Position numbers and translations under genes: made by a program. This document shows positions 17,366-25,860 of a stretch of DNA of 64,000 bases, piece after piece (the first letter of the stretch is position 1; each line of letters opens with the position of its first letter). Below the pieces are notes generated by a model that had not been told where the DNA came from, searched no databases, and worked only from the letters and a program-made list of their open reading frames with translations. The stretch spans positions 1 to 64,000 of the forward strand of contig JAJYUZ010000001.1 in assembly GCA_021792255.1 (NCBI GenBank), in the 5' to 3' direction. This DNA comes from Thermoplasmata archaeon. GTDB taxonomy: Archaea > Thermoplasmatota > Thermoplasmata > Thermoplasmatales > GCA-001856825.

Positions 17366-18202
17366 TTACTTTTTGATCAGGTTGACAATGGAGTCAATGA
17401 CAACATCAGAATCGTTCGGTAGAGGGAGTCTTTCATATTCTATCCCTTCTTTATTGGCATCTCTTCTCAGTTTGTAATCCAGATCATAGAGCACTTCCAG
17501 GTGGTCATAGATAAAGCCTATCGGTACCACTTTTATTTTCCTGAACCCGTTCTCCTTTGCGTAAGAGATGGAATATTCTGGATACGGAGTCAGCCAATTC
17601 GGATGGAACGGTCCCTGACTGTGGTAGATTATTATGTATTTCATGTCTTCTCCAATTACACTCGAGAGCTTCCGGATAGATTCTGGGTATGGATCGTACC
17701 CTTCTATTGGGATGCTGTGAGCTGAAAATGTGAGGACGGAATCTCTTCCTCCCCTGATCCGTTTCTTATAGAAGTCAATCATCTCACTTTCGAAACCTAT
17801 GTCCGTAATTCTGACCAATTTCCTTCCTCTCATCTGTGCTTCCAAAGGGCCAAAATATCCGTCGAAAATGAACTTTGAATATACCGGGAAGAGTGGCACT
17901 TCAAATATCACGTCCTCGTTTATAATTCCCGAGGCCTCTTTGACGGAGGGTCTGCAGTGTTTGGATAGTAGGTACACCTTGTAGCCCTCTCCCTCAAGCT
18001 TATCCGAAACCTTGTCTCTGATGCTTTTCACGATTCGGTTTGAGGGGGTATCTCCACCCACAATATCGAGCTTCAGAAGGTTTTCTCTTATCAGCGAATC
18101 TGGTGGCTCCCTTCCGTGAAGAATGTCCTTCAGATAATCGTGCATCTCCTCTCTTTTTTCCGGAAATCCATAGTACATCAGGACAACGGCCTTATCTTTC
18201 GT
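17366..18202 (-). CDS. hemH: Ferrochelatase, probable ACG start
   Basis: It inserts ferrous iron into the porphyrin, the last step of haem synthesis. Motifs are the catalytic His in SAHSIP, YHSQGP, and the acidic IGFIYDHLEVLYDLD block. The first ATG (18178) would begin inside the first strand and lose AVVLM. In frame upstream, ACG at 18202 gives MKDKAVVLMYYGFPEK, the normal family N-terminus, and a perfect AAGGAGGT lies 8 nt before it inside the end of hemE. No ATG, GTG or TTG exists in frame there. I therefore infer ACG initiation; a sequencing error or an ATG 18178 start cannot be excluded. The length is then 278 aa. Confidence 0.88.
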   Translation of the reverse strand, partial: TKDKAVVLMYYGFPEKREEMHDYLKDILHGREPPDSLIRENLLKLDIVGGDTPSNRIVKSIRDKVSDKLEGEGYKVYLLSKHCRPSVKEASGIINEDVIFEVPLFPVYSKFIFDGYFGPLEAQMRGRKLVRITDIGFESEMIDFYKKRIRGGRDSVLTFSAHSIPIEGYDPYPESIRKLSSVIGEDMKYIIIYHSQGPFHPNWLTPYPEYSISYAKENGFRKIKVVPIGFIYDHLEVLYDLDYKLRRDANKEGIEYERLPLPNDSDVVIDSIVNLIKK

Positions 18203-19163
18203 AGCTGTGAACCTCCTTTTCTACGACTGCCAGCTTTCGCCAGTCAGCCCAAGGTGGCACTCCGTGCCCCAGATTAAAAATATGACCCTTGAAACTCGTG
18301 CCAAGGTCCATAATTCTTTTAGTCTCACGCTTCAAATACTGTTCATCTGCTCCCAATAAGTAAGGGTCCAAATTTCCCTGTACCACGCAGTCTGAGCAAG
18401 TGTTCCTGAATTTGTCAAAACCCATCCTCCAGTCAATTGAATATACGTCCGGCCTTAAATTGAGAAACCTGTGATAAAGATGAGACGAGCCCTCGCTGAA
18501 GAATATGACAGGTTTTCCAATCTCCCTTATTTTTTCTACAAAATACCTCTCATTCTCTTCGAGGTGGTTTTCGTAATAGTTCTCGGATACCCCTCCTAGC
18601 CAGCTATCGAATATCTGAATCACATCTGCTCCGGCTGCGGCTTGAACCCGCGCGAAATCTATGATTTCCTCGGTCAACTTAGAAATAATGCTGTCGTCAC
18701 CAGATGCAAGAATCTCCTTCGTTCTATGATATCCTTCCCTCCCTCCATCATAAAGATATGAAAGGGTAGTGAACGGTCCTCCCACGACTCCGATGATCGT
18801 CTTGTCCGAATGATCATGGATGATCTTCTTTAAACCTGCGGAGAGTGGAGAATAATAATCGAAATTTTCCTTTTCTGCATCCCGAACGGAAATGCCATTC
18901 TCATAGGAAACCTGGTAGCCGAGCTCTGCAAAAGGAATCAAAATGTCCGTGAAAACTACGACAGCATCAGTATTAAAGTGCCCGAGAGGAATGCAAGAAA
19001 CGTCTGCTATTGTATTAGGATCCTTTAAGAGTTCCATAAATGGCTTACCTCCCTTTATGGACTCGTATTCAGGCAAGTATCTTCCAGCTTGTCTCATGAA
19101 CCAAACTGCGTTATCTTTTAATTCGCCTTTGGCGATTTTGATCACTTTCTTAGTTTCTTTCAC
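18192..19163 (-). CDS. hemE: Uroporphyrinogen decarboxylase
   Basis: The 323-aa enzyme makes coproporphyrinogen III from uroporphyrinogen III. The substrate-binding N-terminus is WFMRQAGRYLPEYESI, followed by a conserved Asp in FNTDAVVVFTDILIP and the C-terminal FNLGHGVPPWA. The start is GTG 19163, with CTATAAAT (19183-19190) centred 24 bp upstream, so it is likely leaderless. Its presence together with hemH points to the classical rather than the siroheme-dependent (Ahb) haem route. Its 3' end contains the SD sequence of hemH. Confidence 0.96.
   Translation of the reverse strand: MKETKKVIKIAKGELKDNAVWFMRQAGRYLPEYESIKGGKPFMELLKDPNTIADVSCIPLGHFNTDAVVVFTDILIPFAELGYQVSYENGISVRDAEKENFDYYSPLSAGLKKIIHDHSDKTIIGVVGGPFTTLSYLYDGGREGYHRTKEILASGDDSIISKLTEEIIDFARVQAAAGADVIQIFDSWLGGVSENYYENHLEENERYFVEKIREIGKPVIFFSEGSSHLYHRFLNLRPDVYSIDWRMGFDKFRNTCSDCVVQGNLDPYLLGADEQYLKRETKRIMDLGTSFKGHIFNLGHGVPPWADWRKLAVVEKEVHSYER
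18211..18218 (-). promoter_or_regulatory. Ribosome binding site AAGGAGGT for hemH
   Basis: On the minus strand AAGGAGGT lies in the last codons of hemE. The next 8 nt end exactly at an in-frame ACG (18202-18200). This is the only good SD near the hemH start and argues for initiation at ACG. Confidence 0.6.
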
Positions 19164-19182
19164 GTATCTTTAAGCCGTAGAA

Positions 19183-19190
19183 CTATAAAT
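19183..19190 (-). promoter_or_regulatory. TATA box of hemE
   Basis: CTATAAAT/ATTTATAG is centred 24 bp upstream of the hemE GTG, the spacing of leaderless archaeal transcripts. It also lies just before the TTG at 19194 on the plus strand, but too close to serve that codon. Confidence 0.6.
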
Positions 19191-19321
19191 TGTTTGGAGT
19201 TTTCAAGAAAACAGGGGACGGACCCAGAGAACCGTGATTCTATTATTCCTCTTTCAAATGGTAAATCCTCTCACCAAATAAGCAAGAGGCCCGTGGAGTC
19301 CCGGACTAAGATACATCTTTC

Positions 19322-19329
19322 TTATATAG
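19322..19329 (+). promoter_or_regulatory. TATA box of the hem plus-strand operon
   Basis: TTATATAG is centred about 25 bp before GTG 19350, the codon from which similarity of the radical SAM protein begins. It is the likely promoter for the radical SAM to hemB operon. Confidence 0.5.
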
Positions 19330-19349
19330 AGTTCATTAATTCACGGGTA

Positions 19350-20480
19350 GTGAATCCTCGCCCGATAGATTACAACTCTAAACCAATATTGATTTTCTGG
19401 GAAGCTACAAAGGCGTGTGACCTTGCGTGCAAACACTGTAGGGCATCGGCACTTTTGGAAGCATTGCCGGACGAAATGAACTTGGAGGAATCTCTCTCAT
19501 TTATAGAACAGATAAAGGGGTTCGGAGCCCCATATCCTGTTCTTATCCTGACGGGAGGGGACATAATGAAGAAGAGAGGACTTGAGGAAATCCTGAAGAG
19601 AACCAAGGAACTGGGCATTCCCACGTCAATGTCTCCGAGCGCGACGCCACTATTAAACGAAGCTGCGTTCGAGATGATGAAGAAATATGGGGTAAAATCG
19701 CTCTCACTTAGTCTGGACGGAGCCTCCTCAGATACTCACGATTGGCTGAGGGGCTACCTGGGCACTTTTGATAAGACAGTCAATCTTGCGAGAAGTATAA
19801 TTTCTGAGGGATTCACACTCCAAATCAATACGACAATCTTCAAGAGAAACGTTCACGAGCTACCTCAGCTGCTCAAGATTTTGCTTGAGACCAAAGTCAA
19901 GACGTGGGAAGTGTTTTCGCTCATCAAGACCGGGAGAGGGATTGATAGAGAAGATCTGGATCCTCAAGCGTATGAGGATGTATTCAACTATCTAGAATTT
20001 GCATCAAGATATGGAATTTCTGTCAGGACCGTGGAAGCACCTTTCTTCAGAAGGATTATGATCGAGAGAGAAAAGACGACCTATAATGGTGGCCCGCTTT
20101 ACAGCAAGCTCGTCGAAGAGACTGTGACACTTTTGGGCAGACCAGCCGATAAGACCAAGGGGCATACGAGCCAGACCCGGGATGGCAAGGGCATAATCTT
20201 CGTTGCTCATAACGGGGACGTCAATCCATCGGGATTCCTGCCAATCAAGCTGGGAAGCGTGAAGGAAAAGACAATTTCGGACATCTACAGGAACAACGAG
20301 ACACTGGTCAGTCTAAGGGACTCGAAGAATTTCAAGGGAAGATGCGGAGCGTGCGAATATTCGGACATTTGCGGTGGATCTCGTTCAAGAGCCTATACTT
20401 ATTTTGGGGACATACTCCAGGAGGATCCCCGTTGTGTCTACATACCGGAATCTATGAAAGCTTTGAATAGCGCAAAGTGA
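19350..20480 (+). CDS. Radical SAM/SPASM protein of the TIGR04053/AhbD-like group in the haem operon
   Basis: From GTG 19350 the protein is 376 aa. The radical SAM cluster motif is CDLACKHC (residues 23-30), followed by LTGGD and the SPSATPLL and SLDGASSDTHDWLRG blocks. The C-terminal SPASM-like region CGACEYSDICGGSRSRAYTYF...PRC supplies ligands for an auxiliary cluster. This order matches the TIGR04053 family, related to the haem-synthesis enzymes AhbC/AhbD. A longer frame from TTG 19194 exists, but the extra 52 residues look non-conserved and a TATA box fits 19350. No HemF, HemN or HemZ is seen in the cluster, so I infer that it acts on coproporphyrinogen or a later intermediate. Confidence 0.85.
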   Translation: MNPRPIDYNSKPILIFWEATKACDLACKHCRASALLEALPDEMNLEESLSFIEQIKGFGAPYPVLILTGGDIMKKRGLEEILKRTKELGIPTSMSPSATPLLNEAAFEMMKKYGVKSLSLSLDGASSDTHDWLRGYLGTFDKTVNLARSIISEGFTLQINTTIFKRNVHELPQLLKILLETKVKTWEVFSLIKTGRGIDREDLDPQAYEDVFNYLEFASRYGISVRTVEAPFFRRIMIEREKTTYNGGPLYSKLVEETVTLLGRPADKTKGHTSQTRDGKGIIFVAHNGDVNPSGFLPIKLGSVKEKTISDIYRNNETLVSLRDSKNFKGRCGACEYSDICGGSRSRAYTYFGDILQEDPRCVYIPESMKALNSAK

Positions 20481-20999
20481 TTGAGAAATGCAATGATCGA
20501 CCTACTCTTGCTTACTATCCTCTTTGTTCACGTAATATGTGCGGTTTTTCTCGTCGGGTCATCAATCTTTGTTTGGGTTATTGTGTGGCCTGCTAGCAGT
20601 ATAGCCATGCCTGATGAGAAGCAGAGGACAAGGTTCATGTCAGTAATGGGCAAGAGGTACGCCCTCTGGACAAACATCTCAATACTTCTTCTCACGGTCT
20701 CAGGGATTCTCTTGGTATTTCTTTATCGTCCATCATACATCACCAACTTTTCCTATTCGCTGACGACGCAGTGGGGTTACGTTCTTACCGTCAAGATTGT
20801 GGCAGTGGCTCTGATGTACATTGTTCTTTATGGTAACAATCTTTGGCACGGCAAGATGTTTCCAAAGCTGGCAGAAGCTGGAAAGTTTGAGGAACTGAAA
20901 GAGTTGAGAAAAATATCTCATCTCCTTTCATTTATCACCGTTGGACTTATGGTAGTAATAGTGATAATTGCAGAAGTTTTGGCCGGGGTGTTCTTCTGA
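20481..20999 (+). CDS. Four-TM membrane protein, HemJ/CopD-like, in the haem operon
   Basis: The 172-aa protein has four predicted membrane helices at about residues 7-30, 60-80, 98-118 and 147-170. His in the first helix (LFVHVICAVFLVG), Arg/Lys in GKRYALWTNI, and a second polar helix with WGYVLTVKIVAVALM resemble the layout of HemJ (UPF0093) and CopD-type proteins, which bind haem or metals through helix histidines. It follows the radical SAM gene without a gap (TGA then TTG 20481; ATG 20493 is an alternative start) and precedes hemL. The pathway otherwise lacks protoporphyrinogen oxidase, so a HemJ-like role is inferred, not shown. Confidence 0.65.
   Translation: MRNAMIDLLLLTILFVHVICAVFLVGSSIFVWVIVWPASSIAMPDEKQRTRFMSVMGKRYALWTNISILLLTVSGILLVFLYRPSYITNFSYSLTTQWGYVLTVKIVAVALMYIVLYGNNLWHGKMFPKLAEAGKFEELKELRKISHLLSFITVGLMVVIVIIAEVLAGVFF
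20985..20990 (+). promoter_or_regulatory. Ribosome binding site GGGGTG for hemL
   Basis: GGGGTG lies 5 nt before an in-frame CTG (20996-20998) that overlaps the TGA of the preceding gene as CTGA, mirroring the ATGA overlaps used elsewhere in this window. Confidence 0.5.
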
Positions 21000-22183
21000 G
21001 CAAGAGCGAGGAACTATTTGAAAAGGCAATGAAAGTTTTTCCGAAGGGAGTGAACAGTCCTGTAAGATTCTACCCTCCTTATCCTAGGTTCATCAAGCGG
21101 GGAAAGGGATCGCGGATCTGGGATGTAGACGAAAGAGAGTACGTTGATTTTTTACTCGCGTATGGTCCACTGATTCTGGGGCACTCACCTGAAGCGGTTG
21201 TAAAAAAGATAAAGGAAACGGTCGAGATGGGCACTATTTATGGTGCACCCACCGAGCAGGAGGTGCAGTTTGGGGAATTAATGACCAAGTCCGCCGTTCT
21301 GGATAAAATAAGGATCGTAAATTCTGGAACTGAAGCTACGATGCACGCCATCAGGCTCGCAAAGCATTATACGAAGAGAAAGAAAATTCTGAAGATAGAC
21401 GGAGGCTATCACGGTACTCATCCATTCAATTTTCCTTCAGATTTAGTGGAGTCGGTGGAGTTCAACTCGCCCCAATCGGTCAAAGAGAAACTTTCCGGAA
21501 AAGAGTTCGCGTGTCTAATTCTGGAACCAGTGATGGGAAATATCGGGGTAATACCTCCCGAGATGGGGTTTCTAGAACAGGTGAGAGATATGACCGAAAA
21601 GACAGGCACTCTATTGGTCGCGGATGAGGTCATAACAGGGTACAGAGGGGGTTTCTTCCCATACTATGTTTCCGAGAAGATAGAACCGGATATAGCGACG
21701 TTTGCCAAGATCATAGGTGGAGGTCTTCCCCTAGCGGTATATGGAGGAAGGGAGGAGATCATGAAAGAGGTAAGACCGCAAGGAACATTCTCACAGGCAG
21801 GGACATTTTCCGGAAACCCCGTATCTGTGACTGCTGGACTGGAGACTTTGAAAATATTATCAAATAAAGACTATGCCTCCTTGAAAAAACTCACTGACTT
21901 GGCGGTCAAACAATTATCAGAATCAGAGTTGACAGTAAATTCACAGACCGGAATGCTCTCCATTTTCTTCACCAGAGAAAAAGTCAAGAATGCTTCCGAT
22001 GCATCCAAATCGAGGAAGAAGTTGTACTTCCGACTGTTCGAGAGGGCGTTGGAGGCTGGTATCTATCTTGCTCCTTCCTTTGACGAAACAATTTTCATTA
22101 GCTTTGCGCATAAAGAGAAGGAAGTGAAAGAGTCGTTCCAATTCCTTGGTGAGGAAGCGAAAAAGCTATGGAAGGCATCATAA
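20996..22183 (+). CDS. hemL: Glutamate-1-semialdehyde 2,1-aminomutase, probable CTG start
   Basis: The PLP enzyme turns glutamate-1-semialdehyde into 5-aminolevulinate. The signatures are GVNSPVRFYPPYPRF, ILGHSPEAV, VNSGTEATMHAIRLA and the PLP lysine in ATFAKIIGGGLPLAVYGG. The first ATG (21029) misses the conserved SEELFEKA segment. In frame, CTG 20996 gives MSKSEELFEKAMKVFPKG, the normal family N-terminus, with GGGGTG 5 nt upstream and a CTGA overlap with the previous stop. No ATG, GTG or TTG is available in between. The length is 395 aa with the CTG start. Confidence 0.93.
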   Translation: MSKSEELFEKAMKVFPKGVNSPVRFYPPYPRFIKRGKGSRIWDVDEREYVDFLLAYGPLILGHSPEAVVKKIKETVEMGTIYGAPTEQEVQFGELMTKSAVLDKIRIVNSGTEATMHAIRLAKHYTKRKKILKIDGGYHGTHPFNFPSDLVESVEFNSPQSVKEKLSGKEFACLILEPVMGNIGVIPPEMGFLEQVRDMTEKTGTLLVADEVITGYRGGFFPYYVSEKIEPDIATFAKIIGGGLPLAVYGGREEIMKEVRPQGTFSQAGTFSGNPVSVTAGLETLKILSNKDYASLKKLTDLAVKQLSESELTVNSQTGMLSIFFTREKVKNASDASKSRKKLYFRLFERALEAGIYLAPSFDETIFISFAHKEKEVKESFQFLGEEAKKLWKAS

Positions 22184-23013
22184 GACTTGCAACGAGGGGG
22201 TCAAGACTAGCTCTCAAACAGTTCGAGATAATTTCCAAGACGCTAGAATCTTATGGCGTGAAGTGTGAACCGTTCCTGGTAGAATCGCACGGCGAGCACG
22301 ACACAGAAACACCACTGTACAGCATGAGTGAGCAGGGAGTTTTCGTAAGGAAACTGAACGACAAGATCATCGAAGGGGAGGTAGATGCCGCTGTACACTC
22401 TGCCAAGGATTTACCCAACGAAATTGATCGAGCTCTAAGTATAAGTTATTACTCGAAGCGAGCTGACCCCAGAGATTATTTCATTTCCGGGATGCCTCTG
22501 GCGAAATTTTCAGGAACCGTTGGTTCGAGTTCTATCAGAAGAAAACGATTCATCGGTCAACACAACAGAAATCTGGAATTTTTGAACATAAGAGGTAACA
22601 TAGATACGAGAATCAGAAAGTGGGAACGAGGTGAATTTGGCTCTATAGTCGTGGCAAAAGCTGCGCTCGATCGGTTGGGTCTCACCCCTCCGGGTGAAGT
22701 GATCAGTGAGGAGATATGTCCCCCAGATCCTAACCAGGGATTCATCGCAATTGTTACAGAAAGGGGAAGCAAGTTAGAGTGCACGCTCAAGAAAATACAA
22801 GAACAGGAACAGTTGTGGGAAGCAAGTAAGGAAAGGGAGCTAATGGTCAGGCTTCAACTGGGATGCAATCTCGCTGCAAGCATAAGAGCGATTTACTCTG
22901 AAAAGGTTGTGAAATTTGCGTACGCAGATGAAGAGAGAAGATACGACTTTTCGTTCAAGAAAGAGATTGAAGAGTCCGATGTGAGGAAATTGAGGGATAT
23001 CATTGGGCGTTAG
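22168..23013 (+). CDS. hemC: Porphobilinogen deaminase (hydroxymethylbilane synthase)
   Basis: The 281-aa enzyme joins four porphobilinogens on a dipyrromethane cofactor. Motifs are LATRGSRLALKQ, AVHSAKDLPNE (substrate carboxylate binding and catalytic Asp), SSSIRRKRF, LNIRGNIDTRIRKW, and the cofactor cysteine C233 in LGCNLAASIRA. It is somewhat shorter than bacterial HemC at the C-terminus. It overlaps hemL by 16 bp and hemD by 11 bp. Confidence 0.96.
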   Translation: MEGIIRLATRGSRLALKQFEIISKTLESYGVKCEPFLVESHGEHDTETPLYSMSEQGVFVRKLNDKIIEGEVDAAVHSAKDLPNEIDRALSISYYSKRADPRDYFISGMPLAKFSGTVGSSSIRRKRFIGQHNRNLEFLNIRGNIDTRIRKWERGEFGSIVVAKAALDRLGLTPPGEVISEEICPPDPNQGFIAIVTERGSKLECTLKKIQEQEQLWEASKERELMVRLQLGCNLAASIRAIYSEKVVKFAYADEERRYDFSFKKEIEESDVRKLRDIIGR

Positions 23014-23653
23014 TGTGGCGTACGTTGGCGCTCCGCTGGAAGACGAAATTAGAGGGGTAGTACAGATACCGGTCTTGAAAATTGTTTACTTGGATCTGAC
23101 TGGCCTAAAGAAGATTGATGGAGCGTGCGTATTTACCTCCAAGAGGGGTATCGTCTCTCTGAAGATGTCAAACGTTTCAATAAAGAGCAACAGAATTTAC
23201 TGCATAGGAGAACAAACAGCAGCACACCTGCAGACGCTTTACTCTCTGACGTGCCAGGTTCCCAAGGTTCAGAATTCTGATGGCCTCGCTGAAATGCTGA
23301 TATCGAAAGAGAAGTCGATAAGAATAATCAGCAGTGATCAGATCTCAGAGAAATTCCTGAAGAAACTCAGGGCAAATGACATCTCGGTGAGGCATACTGT
23401 TGCTTACAGGATAGAAGAAAATGTTGACGTGGACTATCATCTCCTTGAAGGTGCGAAAAGGATTCTCATAGGTTCTTCGAGATCTTTTGAAATCCTCAAC
23501 AAGAACGCCAAGGGAACCTTGAAGGGGAAGAAACTGTATGCCATAGGCAAACCGACGGAAGAAACGATGATTTCATTGGGCTTCAGTCCCACAGAGTGCT
23601 TCGAATCTCCTGACATTGAAAGTGTCTTGGCTCTGCTCATCACGAAAAGGTAA
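23003..23653 (+). CDS. hemD: Uroporphyrinogen-III synthase
   Basis: The 216-aa protein closes and inverts ring D of hydroxymethylbilane. HemD sequences are poorly conserved; here the assignment rests on the bilobed pattern (VFTSKRGIVSL in the first lobe, ILIGSSRSFEIL in the second, GEQTAAHLQTL and IGKPTEETMISLGF repeats) and on its place between hemC and hemA. The start is probably TTG 23003, overlapping hemC. Confidence 0.88.
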   Translation: MGVSVAYVGAPLEDEIRGVVQIPVLKIVYLDLTGLKKIDGACVFTSKRGIVSLKMSNVSIKSNRIYCIGEQTAAHLQTLYSLTCQVPKVQNSDGLAEMLISKEKSIRIISSDQISEKFLKKLRANDISVRHTVAYRIEENVDVDYHLLEGAKRILIGSSRSFEILNKNAKGTLKGKKLYAIGKPTEETMISLGFSPTECFESPDIESVLALLITKR

Positions 23654-23689
23654 TTATATCGACCGCGTTTCAGTACAAGGTGCGATAAA

Positions 23690-24913
23690 TTGGAGAAGGG
23701 TGGTATATTCCTCGTAAAAGTCACTTATGGGGATTTGGGTTCGTTGTTTTACTCGACCATCAAGGACATCCAACTTGAAAGGGTCTATGACTACTTAAGG
23801 AAGAACGAGAGAATAGAGGAGGCGCTCGTACTTTGGACCTGCAATAGGTTCGAGATATACTTTTATCCCGGTGACAGAGAGACCGTAGAGTTTGTGCAAG
23901 ATTACGTCAAAGACAGGTCTCTGAAGCACAGTGTGGCCCACGGTATGGATGCGGTCAAGCATCTATTCCTTGTTTCCGCTGGACTCGACTCGATGGTCAT
24001 CGGAGAGAACGAAATACTCGCACAGATCAGGGAGTCCTGGGAGACTTCAAAGCAGAAAGGTTTCTCCGGAACCAATCTGAATGTGATACTAAAAAAAGCA
24101 CTCGAAGTGGGTAGAAAGGCTAGAAGAGAGAATGGAAATGGACAGCACGCGAGGAGTGTCGCAGGTGAGGCGCTGGACGAAATAGAGATTTTGCCTGGAC
24201 AGAAAGTGCTTGTCATTGGTGCGGGCGATTTGGGAACACAGATATCCAGCTACCTCTCGAGAAGAGGGATCCGCTTTTCGATAAGCAACAGGACTTCTGG
24301 AAAGCCGACGGAGATTTCAAAGGCGTTTGGAGCAGAGATCGAAGAATTTGACAAGAAGAAGTGGAAGAAATACGACGTGATTATAACGGCCACAAAGTCT
24401 AATGACGTCATTTTGGGGAGAAAGGACGTAGCGAACTCAAAGATCAAGACGATTCTGGACCTGGGTGTTCCACCAAACGTGTCAGAGGATCTTCCAAAGA
24501 GCATCAAGCTGGTCAACATGGAACTGCTATCCAAGACCATCAAATCAAGGAACGATAAGACGAATGACTATGCAACCAAGAGTCTCAAGACTGTCAATGA
24601 AGAATATGATAAGTTTGCACAAAAAATCATGAATGTGGACAAGGAAGATCTACTGAAAAAGATATTCGATTATTCGAACGAGGTCATCGAAGAAGAGATG
24701 AGATACTTTGAGAGGAAGAGCCACAACACAGAGAATCACGCCCAGATCAGAAAGGGCCTCGAATCGACCAGAAACAAACTTCTGGGCTTCGTAATCAATG
24801 GTATAAAGAATGCGAAAGATATCAGATCATCAGAGACCATTACCAATATGGAGATGATATTGAACGAAAACTTTTCCAGATATGAGGCTAAGAAGGTTAA
24901 GAAAGTCACCTAG
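23690..24913 (+). CDS. hemA: Glutamyl-tRNA reductase
   Basis: The 407-aa NADPH enzyme commits glutamyl-tRNA to tetrapyrroles. The catalytic Cys is C51 in WTCNRFEIYF. It is followed by HLFLVSAGLDSMVIGENEIL, the Rossmann motif VLVIGAGDLG, and a C-terminal dimerisation helix region. Start TTG 23690 has AAGGTG 7 nt upstream. It overlaps hemB by 32 bp. HemA is usually the feedback-controlled step. Confidence 0.95.
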   Translation: MEKGGIFLVKVTYGDLGSLFYSTIKDIQLERVYDYLRKNERIEEALVLWTCNRFEIYFYPGDRETVEFVQDYVKDRSLKHSVAHGMDAVKHLFLVSAGLDSMVIGENEILAQIRESWETSKQKGFSGTNLNVILKKALEVGRKARRENGNGQHARSVAGEALDEIEILPGQKVLVIGAGDLGTQISSYLSRRGIRFSISNRTSGKPTEISKAFGAEIEEFDKKKWKKYDVIITATKSNDVILGRKDVANSKIKTILDLGVPPNVSEDLPKSIKLVNMELLSKTIKSRNDKTNDYATKSLKTVNEEYDKFAQKIMNVDKEDLLKKIFDYSNEVIEEEMRYFERKSHNTENHAQIRKGLESTRNKLLGFVINGIKNAKDIRSSETITNMEMILNENFSRYEAKKVKKVT

Positions 24914-25838
24914 AATCAGGGAAGTTTTTGCCGATACGGAGATAAGGACGAATAAGCTGATTATGCCAATGTTCGTCGACGAGAATCTGTCGAAACCAGA
25001 AGAAATAAGGAACATGCCAGACATTTACCGATTTCCACTAAGAAAGCTTGTCGACAAGGCAAAAGAGTACGACGGTCTGGGAGTGAAATCGATCCTGCTC
25101 TTCGGGGTGCCAAAGCACAAGGACAGTACTGGTTCAGCATCCTACGACAAGGATGGAATAGTTCAGAGAGCAGTAAGGGAAGTGAAGAAGGAGACGGACT
25201 TAGCGGTATTCACGGATCTCTGTCTGTGCGAATACACGGACCACGGTCACTGTGGAGTAATTAAGGGTAGGAAAATCGATAACGATTCAACGATCGAAAT
25301 TTACGCCAAAATCGCAAAGAGTTATGCGGAGGCAGGTGCGGACGGGGTCGCACCTTCGGGAATGATGGATGGGCAGGTCAAGGGAATCAGGAAGGAGCTC
25401 GATTCGTCTGGTTTTGAGGAAACGCTGATAATGGCTTACAGTGCAAAGTTCTCAAGCTCGATGTATGCACCATTCAGGGAAGCAGTTTTTTCGACTCCAT
25501 CTTTTGGGGATAGACGAACGTATCAGATGGGTTACTCTGGAATCAGGGAGGCGATACGAGAAATGGAACTCGATGTCGAGGAAGGAGCGGACGCAATTAT
25601 GGTCAAACCAGCGCTATTCTACCTGGACATCATAAGAGAGGCAAGGAACAGTTTTCTTCTTCCCATCGCAGCGTACAATGTCAGTGCCGAATACTCTATG
25701 ATCAGGTCCGCGGCCAAGAACGGCATCATAGATCTTGACTCCGTAGTCGATGAATCTCTTAACGCAATATTCAGGGCTGGAGCGGATATTGTCATAAGCT
25801 ATTTCACGGAGTACTTGATGAAAAGACGTAAAAGTTAG
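24882..25838 (+). CDS. hemB: Porphobilinogen synthase (5-aminolevulinate dehydratase)
   Basis: The 318-aa enzyme condenses two 5-aminolevulinates. Both Schiff-base lysines are visible, in MAYSAKFSSSMYAPFREA and in ADAIMVKPALFYLD. The active-site metal loop CLCEYTDHGHCG is the three-cysteine zinc type rather than the Mg-only type. It is the last gene of the plus-strand hem operon. Confidence 0.96.
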   Translation: MRLRRLRKSPRIREVFADTEIRTNKLIMPMFVDENLSKPEEIRNMPDIYRFPLRKLVDKAKEYDGLGVKSILLFGVPKHKDSTGSASYDKDGIVQRAVREVKKETDLAVFTDLCLCEYTDHGHCGVIKGRKIDNDSTIEIYAKIAKSYAEAGADGVAPSGMMDGQVKGIRKELDSSGFEETLIMAYSAKFSSSMYAPFREAVFSTPSFGDRRTYQMGYSGIREAIREMELDVEEGADAIMVKPALFYLDIIREARNSFLLPIAAYNVSAEYSMIRSAAKNGIIDLDSVVDESLNAIFRAGADIVISYFTEYLMKRRKS

Positions 25839-25860
25839 TTGCTTTCGAAACTCAAATTTA

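Noticed and set aside
19194-19349. N-terminal extension of the haem-operon radical SAM protein from TTG 19194
   Set aside because: The extra 52 residues look unlike any domain, the TATA box at 19183 is too close to 19194, and a second TATA box fits GTG 19350.
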